Shown: positions 8,961-16,934 of the stretch, in pieces
How the letters are laid out: every line of letters starts with the position of its first letter
How positions within the stretch are numbered: the first letter of the stretch is position 1
Assembly (NCBI GenBank): GCA_964471565.1
Contig: CAYYFK010000005.1
Span: forward strand, 1-42,854
Source of the DNA: JABIBT01 sp964471565
Lineage (GTDB): Archaea; Nanobdellota; Nanobdellia; SCGC-AAA011-G17; PNOQ01
Direction: 5' to 3'
DNA: 42,854 bases
Notes under the pieces: generated by a model
Databases searched by the model: none
Told to the model about the DNA's origin: nothing
The model's input: the letters and a program-made list of their open reading frames with translations, nothing else
Position numbers and translations under genes: made by a program

Positions 8961-8982
8961 AAAAAAAGAAAAAAAGAAAAAA
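8961..8982 (-). terminator. Strong U-tract terminator (T6-C-T7-C-T7)
   Basis: The minus strand reads T6, C, T7, C, T7 starting two bases after the stop of the 420-aa gene. The same pattern (TTT-C-T7-C-T7) occurs after the major pilin gene at 23626-23644. No hairpin precedes it, as is typical of archaeal terminators. Confidence 0.65.
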
Positions 8983-8983
8983 T

Positions 8984-10246
8984 TTAGTAATAAGTTTCGC
9001 CTTCGTCCATTAATGGTTCTTCAAAGTCATCTGACTTTCCAATTTTCTTTGCTGCTAAAATTATTCCTAAAATTATTAGGATAACTAGTAATACAGCGAA
9101 TCCAATTTGCAAACCTTCTTTAACGTCTGAAGTTGAACTTTGTGCATTTCCTATGCTTGCAGTTAGATCAAATTCTTTAACTACTGTTGATCCAGCCATT
9201 ACTTTAACTGTAAATGGATAACTTCCTGCAGGTGCATTCTCGTTAGCTGTAACGAAAACGTATGCTTGGTCGTCATTAACATCTACTCTAGCTGTACCCC
9301 AACCACTAACTCCTTCAACTCTCACATTGTAATCATTTGGGTCTGAAAACATAATTGTGTAAACAGCACCATTACCTTGTGCAAAGTCTTGAGATTCAGT
9401 ATCTATGCTAATAAAAGCATCTGTTGGTGCAACTCCCTCTCCAACAACTAAACTAAATCGTTGTTCTTGAGATTCGTCGCCATCTTCGTAGTTAACAGTT
9501 ATGATAACATCGTATACTCCTGAAACAGTTGTTGCAGGAACAGTTACGAATAAGTCCTTGTATAGCTTATATTCGTAGTCATCATCTCCGTCATCATTCT
9601 CGTCTACAAACACTTCGGTATATAAATCAAATTTTTGTGATCTTTGATATAAACCTAATTCTGGAATTGTTAAAGTAACTTTAACGTCTTCCTCAAATTC
9701 ATGACCTAAGTTTTTAACTCCGACATTAGCCAAAAATGTTTGACCTGCCTTAACTTCTAGACCATATGGAAAGTTTACATCGTAAATCTCAACTGAATGT
9801 TTTTGATTTACAACTTCTAATACAATATCGTTTAGGTACTCTTCGTTTCCGTTTTCATCTTCCAATTCAATATTTAATACATATTCATCTGCATCCATAT
9901 CTTCTGGTAGATCAAACATAAATGAAACTGAGTCTTCCCAACCTTCTCTCACAGTGAAAAAGTCTGTTTTATATTCTTCGTCATCCAATTCAGCATTGAT
10001 TCTGACATCGTAGGATCCACTGAAGTTTCCTACAGCGTTCCAATATATTTTAACATGAACTTTTTCGCCAGCGTAGAAAGGTCCGATTGGTTGTTCTGAG
10101 TCTTCTGCGTAATCTACTTCATCTACGTCAACTCTGTAAATGTCGATGTATTCTAAATCGTCAGTAGAAGCTTTAACAACACTAGTTGATACTACAGCTG
10201 CTATTAACAGTAACAAAACTGCTAGCAATTTAAAACTTTTGTTCAT
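8984..10246 (-). CDS. Secreted, membrane-anchored surface protein, S-layer/CARDB-like
   Basis: A 420-aa protein with a Sec signal peptide (residues 1-26, ending VVKAS), an acidic beta-rich ectodomain, and one C-terminal transmembrane helix (about 378-401, IGFAVLLVILIILGIILAAKK) with a short acidic cytoplasmic tail. The ectodomain shows two or three Ig-like modules with Asp-rich loops such as DENDDGDDDYEY, which could bind calcium. The ribosome site AGGAGG is the best in this half of the window, the promoter is clear, and a strong U-tract follows, so the protein is probably abundant. It may form part of the envelope together with the adjacent 893-aa protein. No specific family is recognised. 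Confidence 0.7.
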   Translation of the reverse strand: MNKSFKLLAVLLLLIAAVVSTSVVKASTDDLEYIDIYRVDVDEVDYAEDSEQPIGPFYAGEKVHVKIYWNAVGNFSGSYDVRINAELDDEEYKTDFFTVREGWEDSVSFMFDLPEDMDADEYVLNIELEDENGNEEYLNDIVLEVVNQKHSVEIYDVNFPYGLEVKAGQTFLANVGVKNLGHEFEEDVKVTLTIPELGLYQRSQKFDLYTEVFVDENDDGDDDYEYKLYKDLFVTVPATTVSGVYDVIITVNYEDGDESQEQRFSLVVGEGVAPTDAFISIDTESQDFAQGNGAVYTIMFSDPNDYNVRVEGVSGWGTARVDVNDDQAYVFVTANENAPAGSYPFTVKVMAGSTVVKEFDLTASIGNAQSSTSDVKEGLQIGFAVLLVILIILGIILAAKKIGKSDDFEEPLMDEGETYY

Positions 10247-10285
10247 TCTTTAACCCTCCTTGGTTATTATTATTGTTGTTATTGT

Positions 10286-10325
10286 GGAGTTGTGAAAGCC
10301 TTATAAAGCTTACGGTGGTAACTCC
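10286..10325 (-). promoter_or_regulatory. Promoter of the 420-aa surface gene, TATA inside an inverted repeat
   Basis: AGCTTTATAAGGC (minus, TATA at about 10301-10307) is flanked by GGAGTT (10286-10291) and AACTCC (10320-10325), a perfect 6-bp inverted repeat. The predicted start near 10275 leaves a leader of about 28 nt containing AGGAGG. The repeat may be an operator, but it is short. Confidence 0.4.
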
Positions 10326-10422
10326 CCGCCTCTGAAACGGCAAAATTTGGGTGTTTGGAGGGTTTATAAGCATTGTGAAGGATTAAAATTAAATCAAATT
10401 TATGTAAAAATTCGTACCAAAA

Positions 10423-10434
10423 ATTATATAAATA
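10423..10434 (+). promoter_or_regulatory. TATA box of the DUF2683-like gene
   Basis: ATTATATAAATA, about 34 nt upstream of the ATG at 10468, leaving a short leader with an AAGGTGA ribosome site. A second TATA-like GTTTATAAG is at 10362-10370. Confidence 0.45.
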
Positions 10435-10467
10435 AGTAGGACTTAGTTTTTATAAGGTGAACTTATT

Positions 10468-10686
10468 ATGGTGAAGGCTTTAATAGAGATAAATGAAGAT
10501 GCGAATAGGATTTTGAACATTGTAAAGGCAAAATTTAATCTAAAAGATAAAGGAAAGGCCGTAGAAATCATTGTTAGAAAGTATGAACAGAACTTTTTAG
10601 ATCCTGGTTTGAGAACTGCCCAATATAGAAAAGCTATGGCAGCTAAATCATCTGGAACTAATGTAAAAAAAGTTAAGAAGAGATAA
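10468..10686 (+). CDS. DUF2683-like small protein, possible antitoxin-type DNA-binding protein
   Basis: A 72-aa basic protein. The N-terminal part (VKALIEINEDANRILNIV) followed by an alpha-helical KGKAVEIIVRKYEQ resembles archaeal DUF2683 proteins, which are short and have a ribbon-helix-helix-like layout. The tail is Lys-rich (KKVKKR). It converges on the PIN-domain gene with only 2 nt between stops, so it is a neighbour of, but not co-transcribed with, that putative toxin. DNA binding is inferred from fold resemblance only. Confidence 0.55.
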   Translation: MVKALIEINEDANRILNIVKAKFNLKDKGKAVEIIVRKYEQNFLDPGLRTAQYRKAMAAKSSGTNVKKVKKR

Positions 10687-10688
10687 TT

Positions 10689-11384
10689 TTACCCCATTCT
10701 TAGAACTTCATTAATCTCTTCACTAGAAATAGAGCAGCCTTTTAGTTTCAAAGCCCATAGTGCCCCTTCAAGTAATTCTTTTTTTAAGGTTTTGTCCATA
10801 GTTTTTTTGGCGGTGATATATTTATTAAGTAGATCTAATTTATACGCTGCGTAAGCCAGCTCTGTTGATCTTATTACTTTGATATCTTTTGTTATTTCTT
10901 TGAATTTTGCCACGTTTTGTTTATTTATCTCCATCTTTGTGTGTAATCTAGATTCTAGAACCTTTTGTAATTTTTCTGGGTTTTCTATCAATAATCTTAG
11001 GGTACGCTCATCAATTACCATTGCCAATGCTTTATTTTCAATAACTATCATTAAGGTTTCAATTTCTGCCCTATCTACTATTTTAACTGGGTGATTTCTT
11101 GTGTTGAAGCATGAATTTGCTAGGCTTAGTAATTCGTCTGTTTTCTTAGTAGAGTATTTATTTTTAGCTAAAGAAAAGATTCCTTCCCTTAGATAATCTT
11201 GTATTATTAATCCTTCAAGCTTGAATTTCTTCGTTTTTAGTGGGTGATCTATTATTTCTCCTTTTACTGCCTCAGATATTAAGAAATTTCCTCTGAATTG
11301 TTTTTTTAAAGGTGGGAGTATCCAAAGCAAGTTATTAGTTACTAGGCTTATTATTGATCCTGTATCAAATACTAGTGCCCTCAT
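10689..11384 (-). CDS. PIN-domain ribonuclease-like protein
   Basis: A 231-aa protein with the PIN nuclease pattern of spaced acidic residues: D7 (VFDTGS), E43 (VKGEII), D104/E107/E109 (VDRAEIETL) and D125 (VIDERTLR). These would bind Mg2+ for single-strand RNA cleavage. At 231 aa it is longer than VapC toxins (about 130 aa); the extra C-terminal helical part resembles larger archaeal PIN proteins. Its ATG overlaps the stop of the upstream 190-aa HTH gene (ATGA), so the two are co-translated and probably form a toxin/antitoxin-like pair. Confidence 0.7.
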   Translation of the reverse strand: MRALVFDTGSIISLVTNNLLWILPPLKKQFRGNFLISEAVKGEIIDHPLKTKKFKLEGLIIQDYLREGIFSLAKNKYSTKKTDELLSLANSCFNTRNHPVKIVDRAEIETLMIVIENKALAMVIDERTLRLLIENPEKLQKVLESRLHTKMEINKQNVAKFKEITKDIKVIRSTELAYAAYKLDLLNKYITAKKTMDKTLKKELLEGALWALKLKGCSISSEEINEVLRMG

Positions 11385-11953
11385 TTTATGTTAAATATCT
11401 CCTTTGTACTTTTTATCCTTTCTCCAATTGTTTTAGATATAGATAATTTATATTCTGATTCTCTTGTATGCCCTAAATAGGGTTGAAGATCCCATCTTGA
11501 TATTCCTAGCAACTCTGCAGCTTTTCCAGCAGAAACTCCATGTCTGTATAATCCGTAAGCTTTCTTAACTTTTGAAGATTCTACTGCTTCTTGGATAAAT
11601 CTTCCAGTATCTTTGTCTAGTTTTTTGAGTAAGAAGATTATTTTCTTTAAAGATTTTGAAAATTCATGAAAATTATCTTTTTTTAGAGCTTTTTTTGCTT
11701 TGATTAGCTCTAAAGTGATTATTTTCTGTTTTTTTGTTATATTTGATTCTTCATCGTATTTGCTCTTTTCTAATATTTTTAGGAGTGTAAAAACAACAAC
11801 AGAAATTGAAATTGAGTATTTATCTTGGTAAATTGAAGAATTATGAACTGTTTTATTTGATTGGTCTCTTAATTTGGCTAAGTTTTGTTTTTTTATAGCA
11901 GTGATAGTATTTTGTAAAACACTTATTATGTCCCTCTTTATATTCTCTTGCAT
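11381..11953 (-). CDS. Helical protein with C-terminal HTH, partner of PIN protein
   Basis: A 190-aa mostly helical protein. The C-terminal part (GLYRHGVSAGKAAELLGISR, about residues 134-153) matches the helix-turn-helix of UPF0175-type antitoxins, which bind DNA and pair with PIN toxins. The N-terminal 110 residues are Lys-rich helices without a recognised domain. The ATGA overlap with the PIN gene supports a shared function. A TATA-like CTTTATATAATT (minus, about 11973-11983) lies just upstream, giving a nearly leaderless transcript. Confidence 0.55.
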   Translation of the reverse strand: MQENIKRDIISVLQNTITAIKKQNLAKLRDQSNKTVHNSSIYQDKYSISISVVVFTLLKILEKSKYDEESNITKKQKIITLELIKAKKALKKDNFHEFSKSLKKIIFLLKKLDKDTGRFIQEAVESSKVKKAYGLYRHGVSAGKAAELLGISRWDLQPYLGHTRESEYKLSISKTIGERIKSTKEIFNIK

Positions 11954-11972
11954 AGTTTAATTTGAAATTATA

Positions 11973-11983
11973 ATTATATAAAG
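11973..11983 (-). promoter_or_regulatory. TATA box of the HTH/PIN pair
   Basis: CTTTATATAAT on the minus strand, about 20-30 nt upstream of the start at 11953. Confidence 0.4.
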
Positions 11984-12028
11984 GTATTGTTAGAAATGTT
12001 TATAATCTGTACTTAATTCCCCCTTTTC

Positions 12029-12385
12029 ATGGTAGATGAAATTAGACTAGAAAAGGCTATAATGGAGTCTTGGTGTCGTGCGACTAGTTCGACAAAAGAA
12101 GAATGGGATGATAAGAATCCTGCCCGTGGGCAATGCGCTGTTACTGCCTTGATTCTAAATGATTATCTTGGAGGCAAGATAGTTCAGTCTGATGCAGTAT
12201 TTCCAGATGGGGTAACAGAATCTCATTATTTCAATAGTATTGGTGGGGAACAAATAGATATAACTAGACAACAATTTCCAGAAGGAACCATTATTCCAAC
12301 AGGAATGCCAAAGAAAAATGGATTCGATTCTACTAGGGAATATGTTTTGTCCGCCAAAAAACTAGAGATAGATATAAAATCCTAA
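12029..12385 (+). CDS. YunG-like protein
   Basis: A 118-aa protein resembling the YunG family. Shared features are an N-terminal Trp/Ser helix (ESWCRATSS), the central PARGQCAVTALILNDYLGG, SHYFNSIGG and IDITRQQFPEG. The conserved Cys (GQCAV), His (SHYF) and Asp (IDITR) are arranged like a papain-fold Cys/His/Asp triad, but I know of no proven activity for this family. A TATA-like GTTTATAATC ends about 23 nt before the ATG, so the mRNA is probably leaderless. Confidence 0.65.
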   Translation: MVDEIRLEKAIMESWCRATSSTKEEWDDKNPARGQCAVTALILNDYLGGKIVQSDAVFPDGVTESHYFNSIGGEQIDITRQQFPEGTIIPTGMPKKNGFDSTREYVLSAKKLEIDIKS

Positions 12386-12457
12386 GGAAAGAAGTTGAGG
12401 AAACTCTATCTTGGGAAAACAAGAAGTTTTTTTAAGTAACTTAAATTTCCCGCTTTT

Positions 12458-12739
12458 ATGAAAATTATAAGATTAGTTGAGTTGGTTGAGGAAGGCATTA
12501 CTAATCATAATGATGTTTTTGATGTCTTAGACGAGAGAAATATAAGGAAATCCTCTTTGGAACATGATAATGTTGAAGCATATAACGTTGAAACTGGTCA
12601 GTCTGAAAAAATGTTTGGTAGGATCTTTGGAAAGGAGCTTTCTTATGGTGGTGGGCAAATGATGTTTGTAAGTGAGAAAGAATATAATGGTGGCAAGACC
12701 TTTGATATGTATCTGTGCGATATAATTGGGAATAGGTAA
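12458..12739 (+). CDS. Hypothetical protein, 93 aa
   Basis: A 93-aa acidic soluble protein with no recognised domain. It starts with a helix (MKIIRLVELVEEGITNHNDVFDVL) and ends in a beta-rich, Gly-rich part (GKELSYGGGQMMFVSEKEYNGGK). It lies in the same direction as the YunG-like gene, 72 nt downstream. The sequence just before its ATG (TTTCCCGCTTTT) resembles that before the YunG-like ATG (TTCCCCCTTTTC), hinting at the same kind of leaderless start. It ends 3 nt before the convergent ArvC-like gene. Confidence 0.5.
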   Translation: MKIIRLVELVEEGITNHNDVFDVLDERNIRKSSLEHDNVEAYNVETGQSEKMFGRIFGKELSYGGGQMMFVSEKEYNGGKTFDMYLCDIIGNR

Positions 12740-12742
12740 TAT

Positions 12743-13117
12743 TTAATTCTTAGAATGTGCGTCAAATGTAGAAACTAAATCTATTATGTATTTTCCTTCT
12801 TCTAACTTATATATAAGTGGCTTTCCTTTGAATAATTCAACTACATCCAATTCATATTTCCCTGGTTTTAATATATTTATAGACTCTATATCAAGTATAA
12901 CTGGCTTGTTTTTGTCAAGTTTGGATTGGACTATGTCCATTACATCCTCTTCAATTTGTAGCCTATCTTCTTTTTCTAATTTTGGAAGTTCTTTTTTCTT
13001 TGCAAATGCTTTGTCAGAAATAAAAAAGAAAAATCTTCCTTTGCAATCTCCACACCCCTTTAGAATTTCTTCTGAAGCTTCCCCATACATTTTCCCGCAT
13101 TTAACACATTGGTGCAT
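12743..13117 (-). CDS. arvC: OapC/ArvC-family zinc-ribbon protein
   Basis: A 124-aa protein beginning with a zinc ribbon (C5, C8 in QCVKCGKMY; C22, C25 in GCGDCKGRF) followed by a basic/acidic linker and a beta-rich domain (LNILKPGKYELDVVELFKG). This matches the archaeal DUF2072 family, annotated as OapC/ArvC. Members are found next to an Era-like small GTPase (ArvA) and ArvB. In Haloferax the GTPase of this set drives extracellular vesicle formation; the zinc-ribbon protein's role is less clear. Here an HNH endonuclease gene separates it from arvB. It is the last gene of the minus-strand run. Confidence 0.7.
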   Translation of the reverse strand: MHQCVKCGKMYGEASEEILKGCGDCKGRFFFFISDKAFAKKKELPKLEKEDRLQIEEDVMDIVQSKLDKNKPVILDIESINILKPGKYELDVVELFKGKPLIYKLEEGKYIIDLVSTFDAHSKN

Positions 13118-13159
13118 TTTTTCTACCTTGTTTGTTAATCTCTATGTTTTTATAAGTTT

Positions 13160-13756
13160 TTATAGCATTAACTTTCCTGATTTTTTCCTATTCTCCTTAC
13201 TTGTTAACCATTGTAGATTTGAAGGAGAGAAAGCAATTTTGACTTCTTCTAGATTTGTAAGATTAAAAGAATGCAATGGTACTATATGATCTATTTCAAA
13301 TTCTTTTAAGTTCTCTGGAAATGGTTTCAAGTGTTCGATTACCTCTTTCCAATTGATTCCATATTTTTTTGAACCCATTACCTTACCAGTTTTAGAATAT
13401 TTTGATAATGCGTGATGTAAAGAACGCCTTAGTCTATCTGCAATCGCATACTCTGGGTCTATTTTTCTCCTAAACTTTTCTTTCTCTCTTATTCTAGCTC
13501 TGACTTCAGGTCTTTTTCCATACTCTTTACAATATTCTGCCCTTTTCTTTCTATATCTTGTTACTGCCAAAAATCTATGCCTTTCCTTCCAATGGGCATT
13601 CTTCTTTCTCCATTCTCTTACATATAATCTGTTTTTTTCTTTTATTTCATCCCTAGAATTATAGTCTTTTCTTTGACATTTACTATTGCAAAATCTTTTT
13701 AGTTTATACTTTGTTTTTATTGTTTTTTTACAAAAATCGCATTTTCTTATAATCAT
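13160..13756 (-). mobile_element. HNH endonuclease gene inserted in the Arv cluster
   Basis: A 198-aa protein. N-terminal zinc-binding cysteines (CDFCKKTIK, CNSKCQRKD) are followed by a basic helical middle (about residues 30-120) and a C-terminal HNH nuclease: EIDHIVPLHSFNLTN, NLQWLTSKENRKKS. The order, with a zinc finger before HNH, resembles free-standing homing-type HNH endonucleases of phages and selfish elements. It lies between arvB (start of gap at 13790) and arvC (13117), genes usually adjacent, and has no obvious promoter of its own. A mobile origin is inferred; no inverted repeats or target duplication are visible. The coding region is intact. Confidence 0.7.
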
Positions 13757-13790
13757 TTTTCACAAGGCAGAGAGGGGGATAAAATAAAGT

Positions 13791-14183
13791 TTATTTTTTC
13801 CTCTTTGTTTGATGTAAAAGAAGGTCTATTTTTGTAGGGTTCTTTCTAATTTCCCTTACAATACTTGCTGGACCAATGATAGTTAAAAAATCCCTTTTTC
13901 CTATAGTCAAGTTATATAAATTATTTTTTAGTTTTGTAGCTATTTTTTCTTTTTCTTTTCCATTTCCATTATTTGGAGCGATTGTACAAAATGAAATGCC
14001 TGCAAATTCTTTTGTTATTTGAGACATGGTTTCTTCTATTAGTCTTGCTTCTTCATTCGGTCTTAATTTCCCTTGCATTAGAAGTATTTTTTGTTGCTTT
14101 GTTACTCTCAAGATCCTCTTTAACTTTTCATCAGTTGTTAGGCTTGAATGTTCTCTGTATGGCATATATTGGAATGATATCAT
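13791..14183 (-). CDS. arvB: OapB/ArvB-family protein (DUF2073)
   Basis: A 130-aa protein matching the archaeal DUF2073 (OapB/ArvB) family: the N-terminal FQYMPY-REHSSLTTDEKL, a helix pair (GKLRPNEEARLIEETM), and a strand-rich C-terminus ending with a basic tail. Its ATG overlaps the stop of the GTPase gene (ATGA at 14180-14183), so the two are translationally coupled, as expected for partners. In Haloferax the linked GTPase drives vesicle formation. A kinked RNA-binding role is known for the bacterial namesake OapB but is not shown here. Confidence 0.7.
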   Translation of the reverse strand: MISFQYMPYREHSSLTTDEKLKRILRVTKQQKILLMQGKLRPNEEARLIEETMSQITKEFAGISFCTIAPNNGNGKEKEKIATKLKNNLYNLTIGKRDFLTIIGPASIVREIRKNPTKIDLLLHQTKRKK

Positions 14184-14815
14184 TTTTTAACTAATTCAAA
14201 AACCTCCTTATAAAACTTTTCAATGTTCTTGCCTTTTTGAGCAGAAATTCCAATTACTTTATATTGTGGAAATGCGGCTTCAATCTTTTTTATGTTTGAT
14301 CTTCTTAAATCTACTTTGTTGGCTACTATTAATACTGGAATGTCTCTTGCTGCTAAATTTCCTATTATAGTTAAATTAACTTGTGAATATGGGTTTTCAG
14401 TTGAATCTAATACTACTATTACTACATCAACGTTATCTAGCCATCTTATTGATTCGATAACTCCTTTTGTTGCTTCCTTTGCTCTTTTTCTAGCTTGAGT
14501 TTTAGAAATTTTATGTCTTAAGAAATCTTCATAATCTATTTTTGTAGCAATTCCTGGTGTGTCTATTAAGTTAAACTCTAATTCTTTATCCCCGGACTTT
14601 ATGATTACTTTCTCTTTTACTTTTATCTCTCTTGTTTCATGGGGGATTTTAGAAACTGCACCCATATCTTCACCTAACCAATCTTGACAAATTTTGTTTG
14701 CTAGAGTAGTTTTACCGGCATTTGGTGGGCCATAAAAACCTAATTTGATTGTTTTTTTCCTCTTAAACAGTTTTTTAACAAATCTGTTAAGAAATGACTT
14801 TAGTTTTTTTATCAT
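14180..14815 (-). CDS. arvA: Era-like small GTPase, ArvA type
   Basis: A 211-aa GTPase with a basic, possibly membrane-associating N-terminal helix (about residues 1-22). G1 GPPNAGKT is at 29-36, a switch I Thr at 61, G3 DTPG at 85-88, G4 NKVD at 166-169 and G5 SAQKG at 191-195. This is the archaeal family encoded with ArvB and ArvC; the Haloferax homologue is a small GTPase required for extracellular vesicle production. All catalytic motifs are intact. An AAGGGGC ribosome site and a TATA (CTTTATAAG, minus, 14861-14869) precede it, so it leads the ArvA-ArvB-HNH-ArvC run. Confidence 0.78.
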   Translation of the reverse strand: MIKKLKSFLNRFVKKLFKRKKTIKLGFYGPPNAGKTTLANKICQDWLGEDMGAVSKIPHETREIKVKEKVIIKSGDKELEFNLIDTPGIATKIDYEDFLRHKISKTQARKRAKEATKGVIESIRWLDNVDVVIVVLDSTENPYSQVNLTIIGNLAARDIPVLIVANKVDLRRSNIKKIEAAFPQYKVIGISAQKGKNIEKFYKEVFELVKK

Positions 14816-14859
14816 TACTGCTAGCCCCTTTTTTATGATAAAGATAAAAGCTTAAGGGA

Positions 14860-14870
14860 ACTTATAAAGA
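14860..14870 (-). promoter_or_regulatory. TATA box of the Arv cluster
   Basis: TCTTTATAAGT on the minus strand, about 45-55 nt upstream of the GTPase start at 14815. It leaves room for a short leader with a ribosome site. Confidence 0.45.
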
Positions 14871-14951
14871 TTTCTAAAGTTTAGATTATAGTAAAAGATT
14901 TTTGATGAAGCAATTAAAAACTTTTAAAAACTTAAAAAATAAAAAAATATT

Positions 14952-16217
14952 ATGATAGAATATGCCGAGATGATTAGATTATTTCTGTTTTCCTTATTAG
15001 TGGGTGTCTTTATTGGATTTGAGAGAGAATATGCTAAAAGAAAGTTTGAAAGACACACTATTGGCGGAGTTAGAACTTTTGTTTTAATTTCTATTTTTGG
15101 AGGATTGTCTGGATATTTTAGTGTTTATTTTGATAATTTATGGATTTTTATAGTTCCTTTTATTGTTTTATCTGTTTTGATTTTGATTAATTATTATTAT
15201 ATGATAAGACGTACAAAAGATTTGCATACAACAACTGGAATTTGTGCATTTCTTGTATTTATTTTATCTTCTATCGTATTTTATGGGGATGGATTTGAAA
15301 AATTTGCTGTAGCTCTAAGCATCTTAATTGCTGTCTTATTAAGTTCTAGGCATTACTTACATCATTTTATAAGAAAGATTACTAAGAAGGAATTGCAAGA
15401 TATCCTGAAATTTGCCATTATTGCGTTAGTTATCTTGCCATTTTTACCAAACAAAGCATATGGCCCATTAGAAGTTCTAAATCCTTATGTAATTTGGCTC
15501 ATGGTTGTTTTTGTTTCTGCAATATCGTTTTTTGGTTATATCTTAGTTAAGACTTTTGGGGCAAAAAAAGGAATAAGTATAACTGGGATTGTTGGCGGGT
15601 TAGTTTCTAGTACTGCTGTAACTATGGCTTTTTCTAACAAAAGTAAAAAAAATAGTAAACAATTAACTAATGCCTTTGCTTTGGCAATTATTATTGCTTC
15701 TACTATTATGTTTTTAAGAATTATGTTTGAAGTTTTAATTATAAATCGGACCCTGTTGAGTACTTTGATTGTTCCTTTGGGTTTGATGAGTTTAGTCGGA
15801 TTTTTATTTAGCTATTATTATTTTAAAGTTAAGAAAAAAGAAAAAGGACACTCATTGGAACTAAAAAGTCCATTTACATTAGGACCTGCTTTAAAATTTG
15901 GTGTGTTTTTTGCTTTTATTTTATTGTTAAGTAAAGCTGCACAAATTTATTTGGGAACTAAAGGAATTTATCTTACTAGTATTTTTTCTGGATTGGCAGA
16001 TGTTGATGCTATTACATTAAGCATGGCAAGATTGGCTGCAAATGGGACCGTAACTGAGAAAGTTGCTTCTAGTGCTATTACTTTAGCAGCTATGAGCAAT
16101 ACTTTAGTTAAAGGAGGAATGGTTTATTTTTTAGGAAGTAATGAATTAAAGAAAAAAATTAGTTTTGCTTTCGGCGGGATTTTATTGGCTGGTTTGGTTA
16201 GTATTTTATTCTTGTAG
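14952..16217 (+). CDS. MgtC/SapB-family membrane protein with DUF4010 domain
   Basis: A 421-aa polytopic membrane protein with about ten to twelve hydrophobic segments. The N-terminal third has the MgtC/SapB signature (GFEREYAKRK, then GGVRTFVLISIFGGLSG). The rest, containing GGLVSSTAVTMAF and SGLADVDAITLSMA, matches DUF4010, which usually accompanies MgtC in archaea. MgtC proteins are linked to Mg2+ homeostasis and ATP synthase control in bacteria; for this two-domain form the transported or sensed molecule is unknown. It is divergent from arvA with 136 bp between. Confidence 0.75.
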   Translation: MIEYAEMIRLFLFSLLVGVFIGFEREYAKRKFERHTIGGVRTFVLISIFGGLSGYFSVYFDNLWIFIVPFIVLSVLILINYYYMIRRTKDLHTTTGICAFLVFILSSIVFYGDGFEKFAVALSILIAVLLSSRHYLHHFIRKITKKELQDILKFAIIALVILPFLPNKAYGPLEVLNPYVIWLMVVFVSAISFFGYILVKTFGAKKGISITGIVGGLVSSTAVTMAFSNKSKKNSKQLTNAFALAIIIASTIMFLRIMFEVLIINRTLLSTLIVPLGLMSLVGFLFSYYYFKVKKKEKGHSLELKSPFTLGPALKFGVFFAFILLLSKAAQIYLGTKGIYLTSIFSGLADVDAITLSMARLAANGTVTEKVASSAITLAAMSNTLVKGGMVYFLGSNELKKKISFAFGGILLAGLVSILFL

Positions 16218-16251
16218 AAAGAAATATAAACTACACAATAACCCTTTCCTT

Positions 16252-16536
16252 ATGTCAATTGAATCGATTCTAGCAACTGATATGAAATGGGGGTTTTTAT
16301 ATAACAAATTAAAGGTTAGATCTTTAGTCCAGTGTTCTTGTGAAAATGAGTTTATAGTAAAAGAATCTTTTAAAACCCCTCGTGTTGGGGGAGTTGAGAA
16401 ATATATTAGGGAGACGAAGTGTTCTGAGTGTAAGGAAGAATCTTCTTTGCAACACACCATTTATTGGCAGACTGGAGAAATACATTTTCAGGATAATGGT
16501 GTTAGTTATAAAGTAAAGCCTTATACTCCTTATTAA
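16252..16536 (+). CDS. Hypothetical protein with two Cys pairs
   Basis: A 94-aa protein from the ATG at 16252; an upstream in-frame start would overlap the MgtC gene and adds a non-matching hydrophobic stretch, so I chose the downstream ATG. It has Cys pairs CSC (about residues 28-30) and CSEC (about 61-64), spaced like a zinc ribbon, with beta-rich flanks. No known family. A TATA-like AAATATAAAC lies about 25 nt upstream. Its 3' end overlaps the end of the convergent pilus operon by 4 nt. Confidence 0.55.
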   Translation: MSIESILATDMKWGFLYNKLKVRSLVQCSCENEFIVKESFKTPRVGGVEKYIRETKCSECKEESSLQHTIYWQTGEIHFQDNGVSYKVKPYTPY

Positions 16537-16934
16537 ATTTTCTTCCACATGAATAGTCTAAAAATAGCAGACTGCCCTTCTTCTTGTATAATCATTGAGT
16601 CTGCATAAACTGTTGTTTCTTCTGGAAGAGTTATCAGACAATTAGATGGTTCACTTACACAAACTTCAAATGCATATTCCATTGTTCTGGAAGGAATAAG
16701 TGATATCATTTCATTTTCTAGGCACAGTAAATCTTCAGTTATTACGCATTGTCTCAAATTTTGCTCCGTTTCTATTTTTGATAATATTGACTCTTGTATT
16801 GCTTTTACATCCATTGGAACACTTGTATCTTCTGGGGCCTGATTAAAAACTAATGCTGCAACAATAAAAATTAGAAAAATTACTATTGCCATTACCGCTT
16901 CCAATGTTTTTAGATATGCTTTTTTATTTACCAT
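16533..16934 (-). CDS. Pseudopilin-like membrane protein, last gene of pilus operon
   Basis: A 133-aa protein starting with MVNKKAYLKTLEAVMAIVIF, a charged N-terminus followed by one hydrophobic helix with a Glu near its start (LEAVMAIVIFLIFIVAALV), the layout of type IV pilins. The soluble part carries several Cys (QCVITEDLLCLE, CVSEPSNC) that could form disulfides. I chose the ATG at 16934, overlapping the previous gene's stop, rather than a longer form that lacks a signal-like N-terminus. Confidence 0.6.
   Translation of the reverse strand: MVNKKAYLKTLEAVMAIVIFLIFIVAALVFNQAPEDTSVPMDVKAIQESILSKIETEQNLRQCVITEDLLCLENEMISLIPSRTMEYAFEVCVSEPSNCLITLPEETTVYADSMIIQEEGQSAIFRLFMWKKI

Noticed and set aside
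16165..16251. Longer start for the 94-aa Cys-pair protein
   Set aside because: It would overlap the MgtC-family gene by over 50 nt and adds a stretch read from that gene's own transmembrane code. The ATG at 16252 with a TATA upstream fits better.
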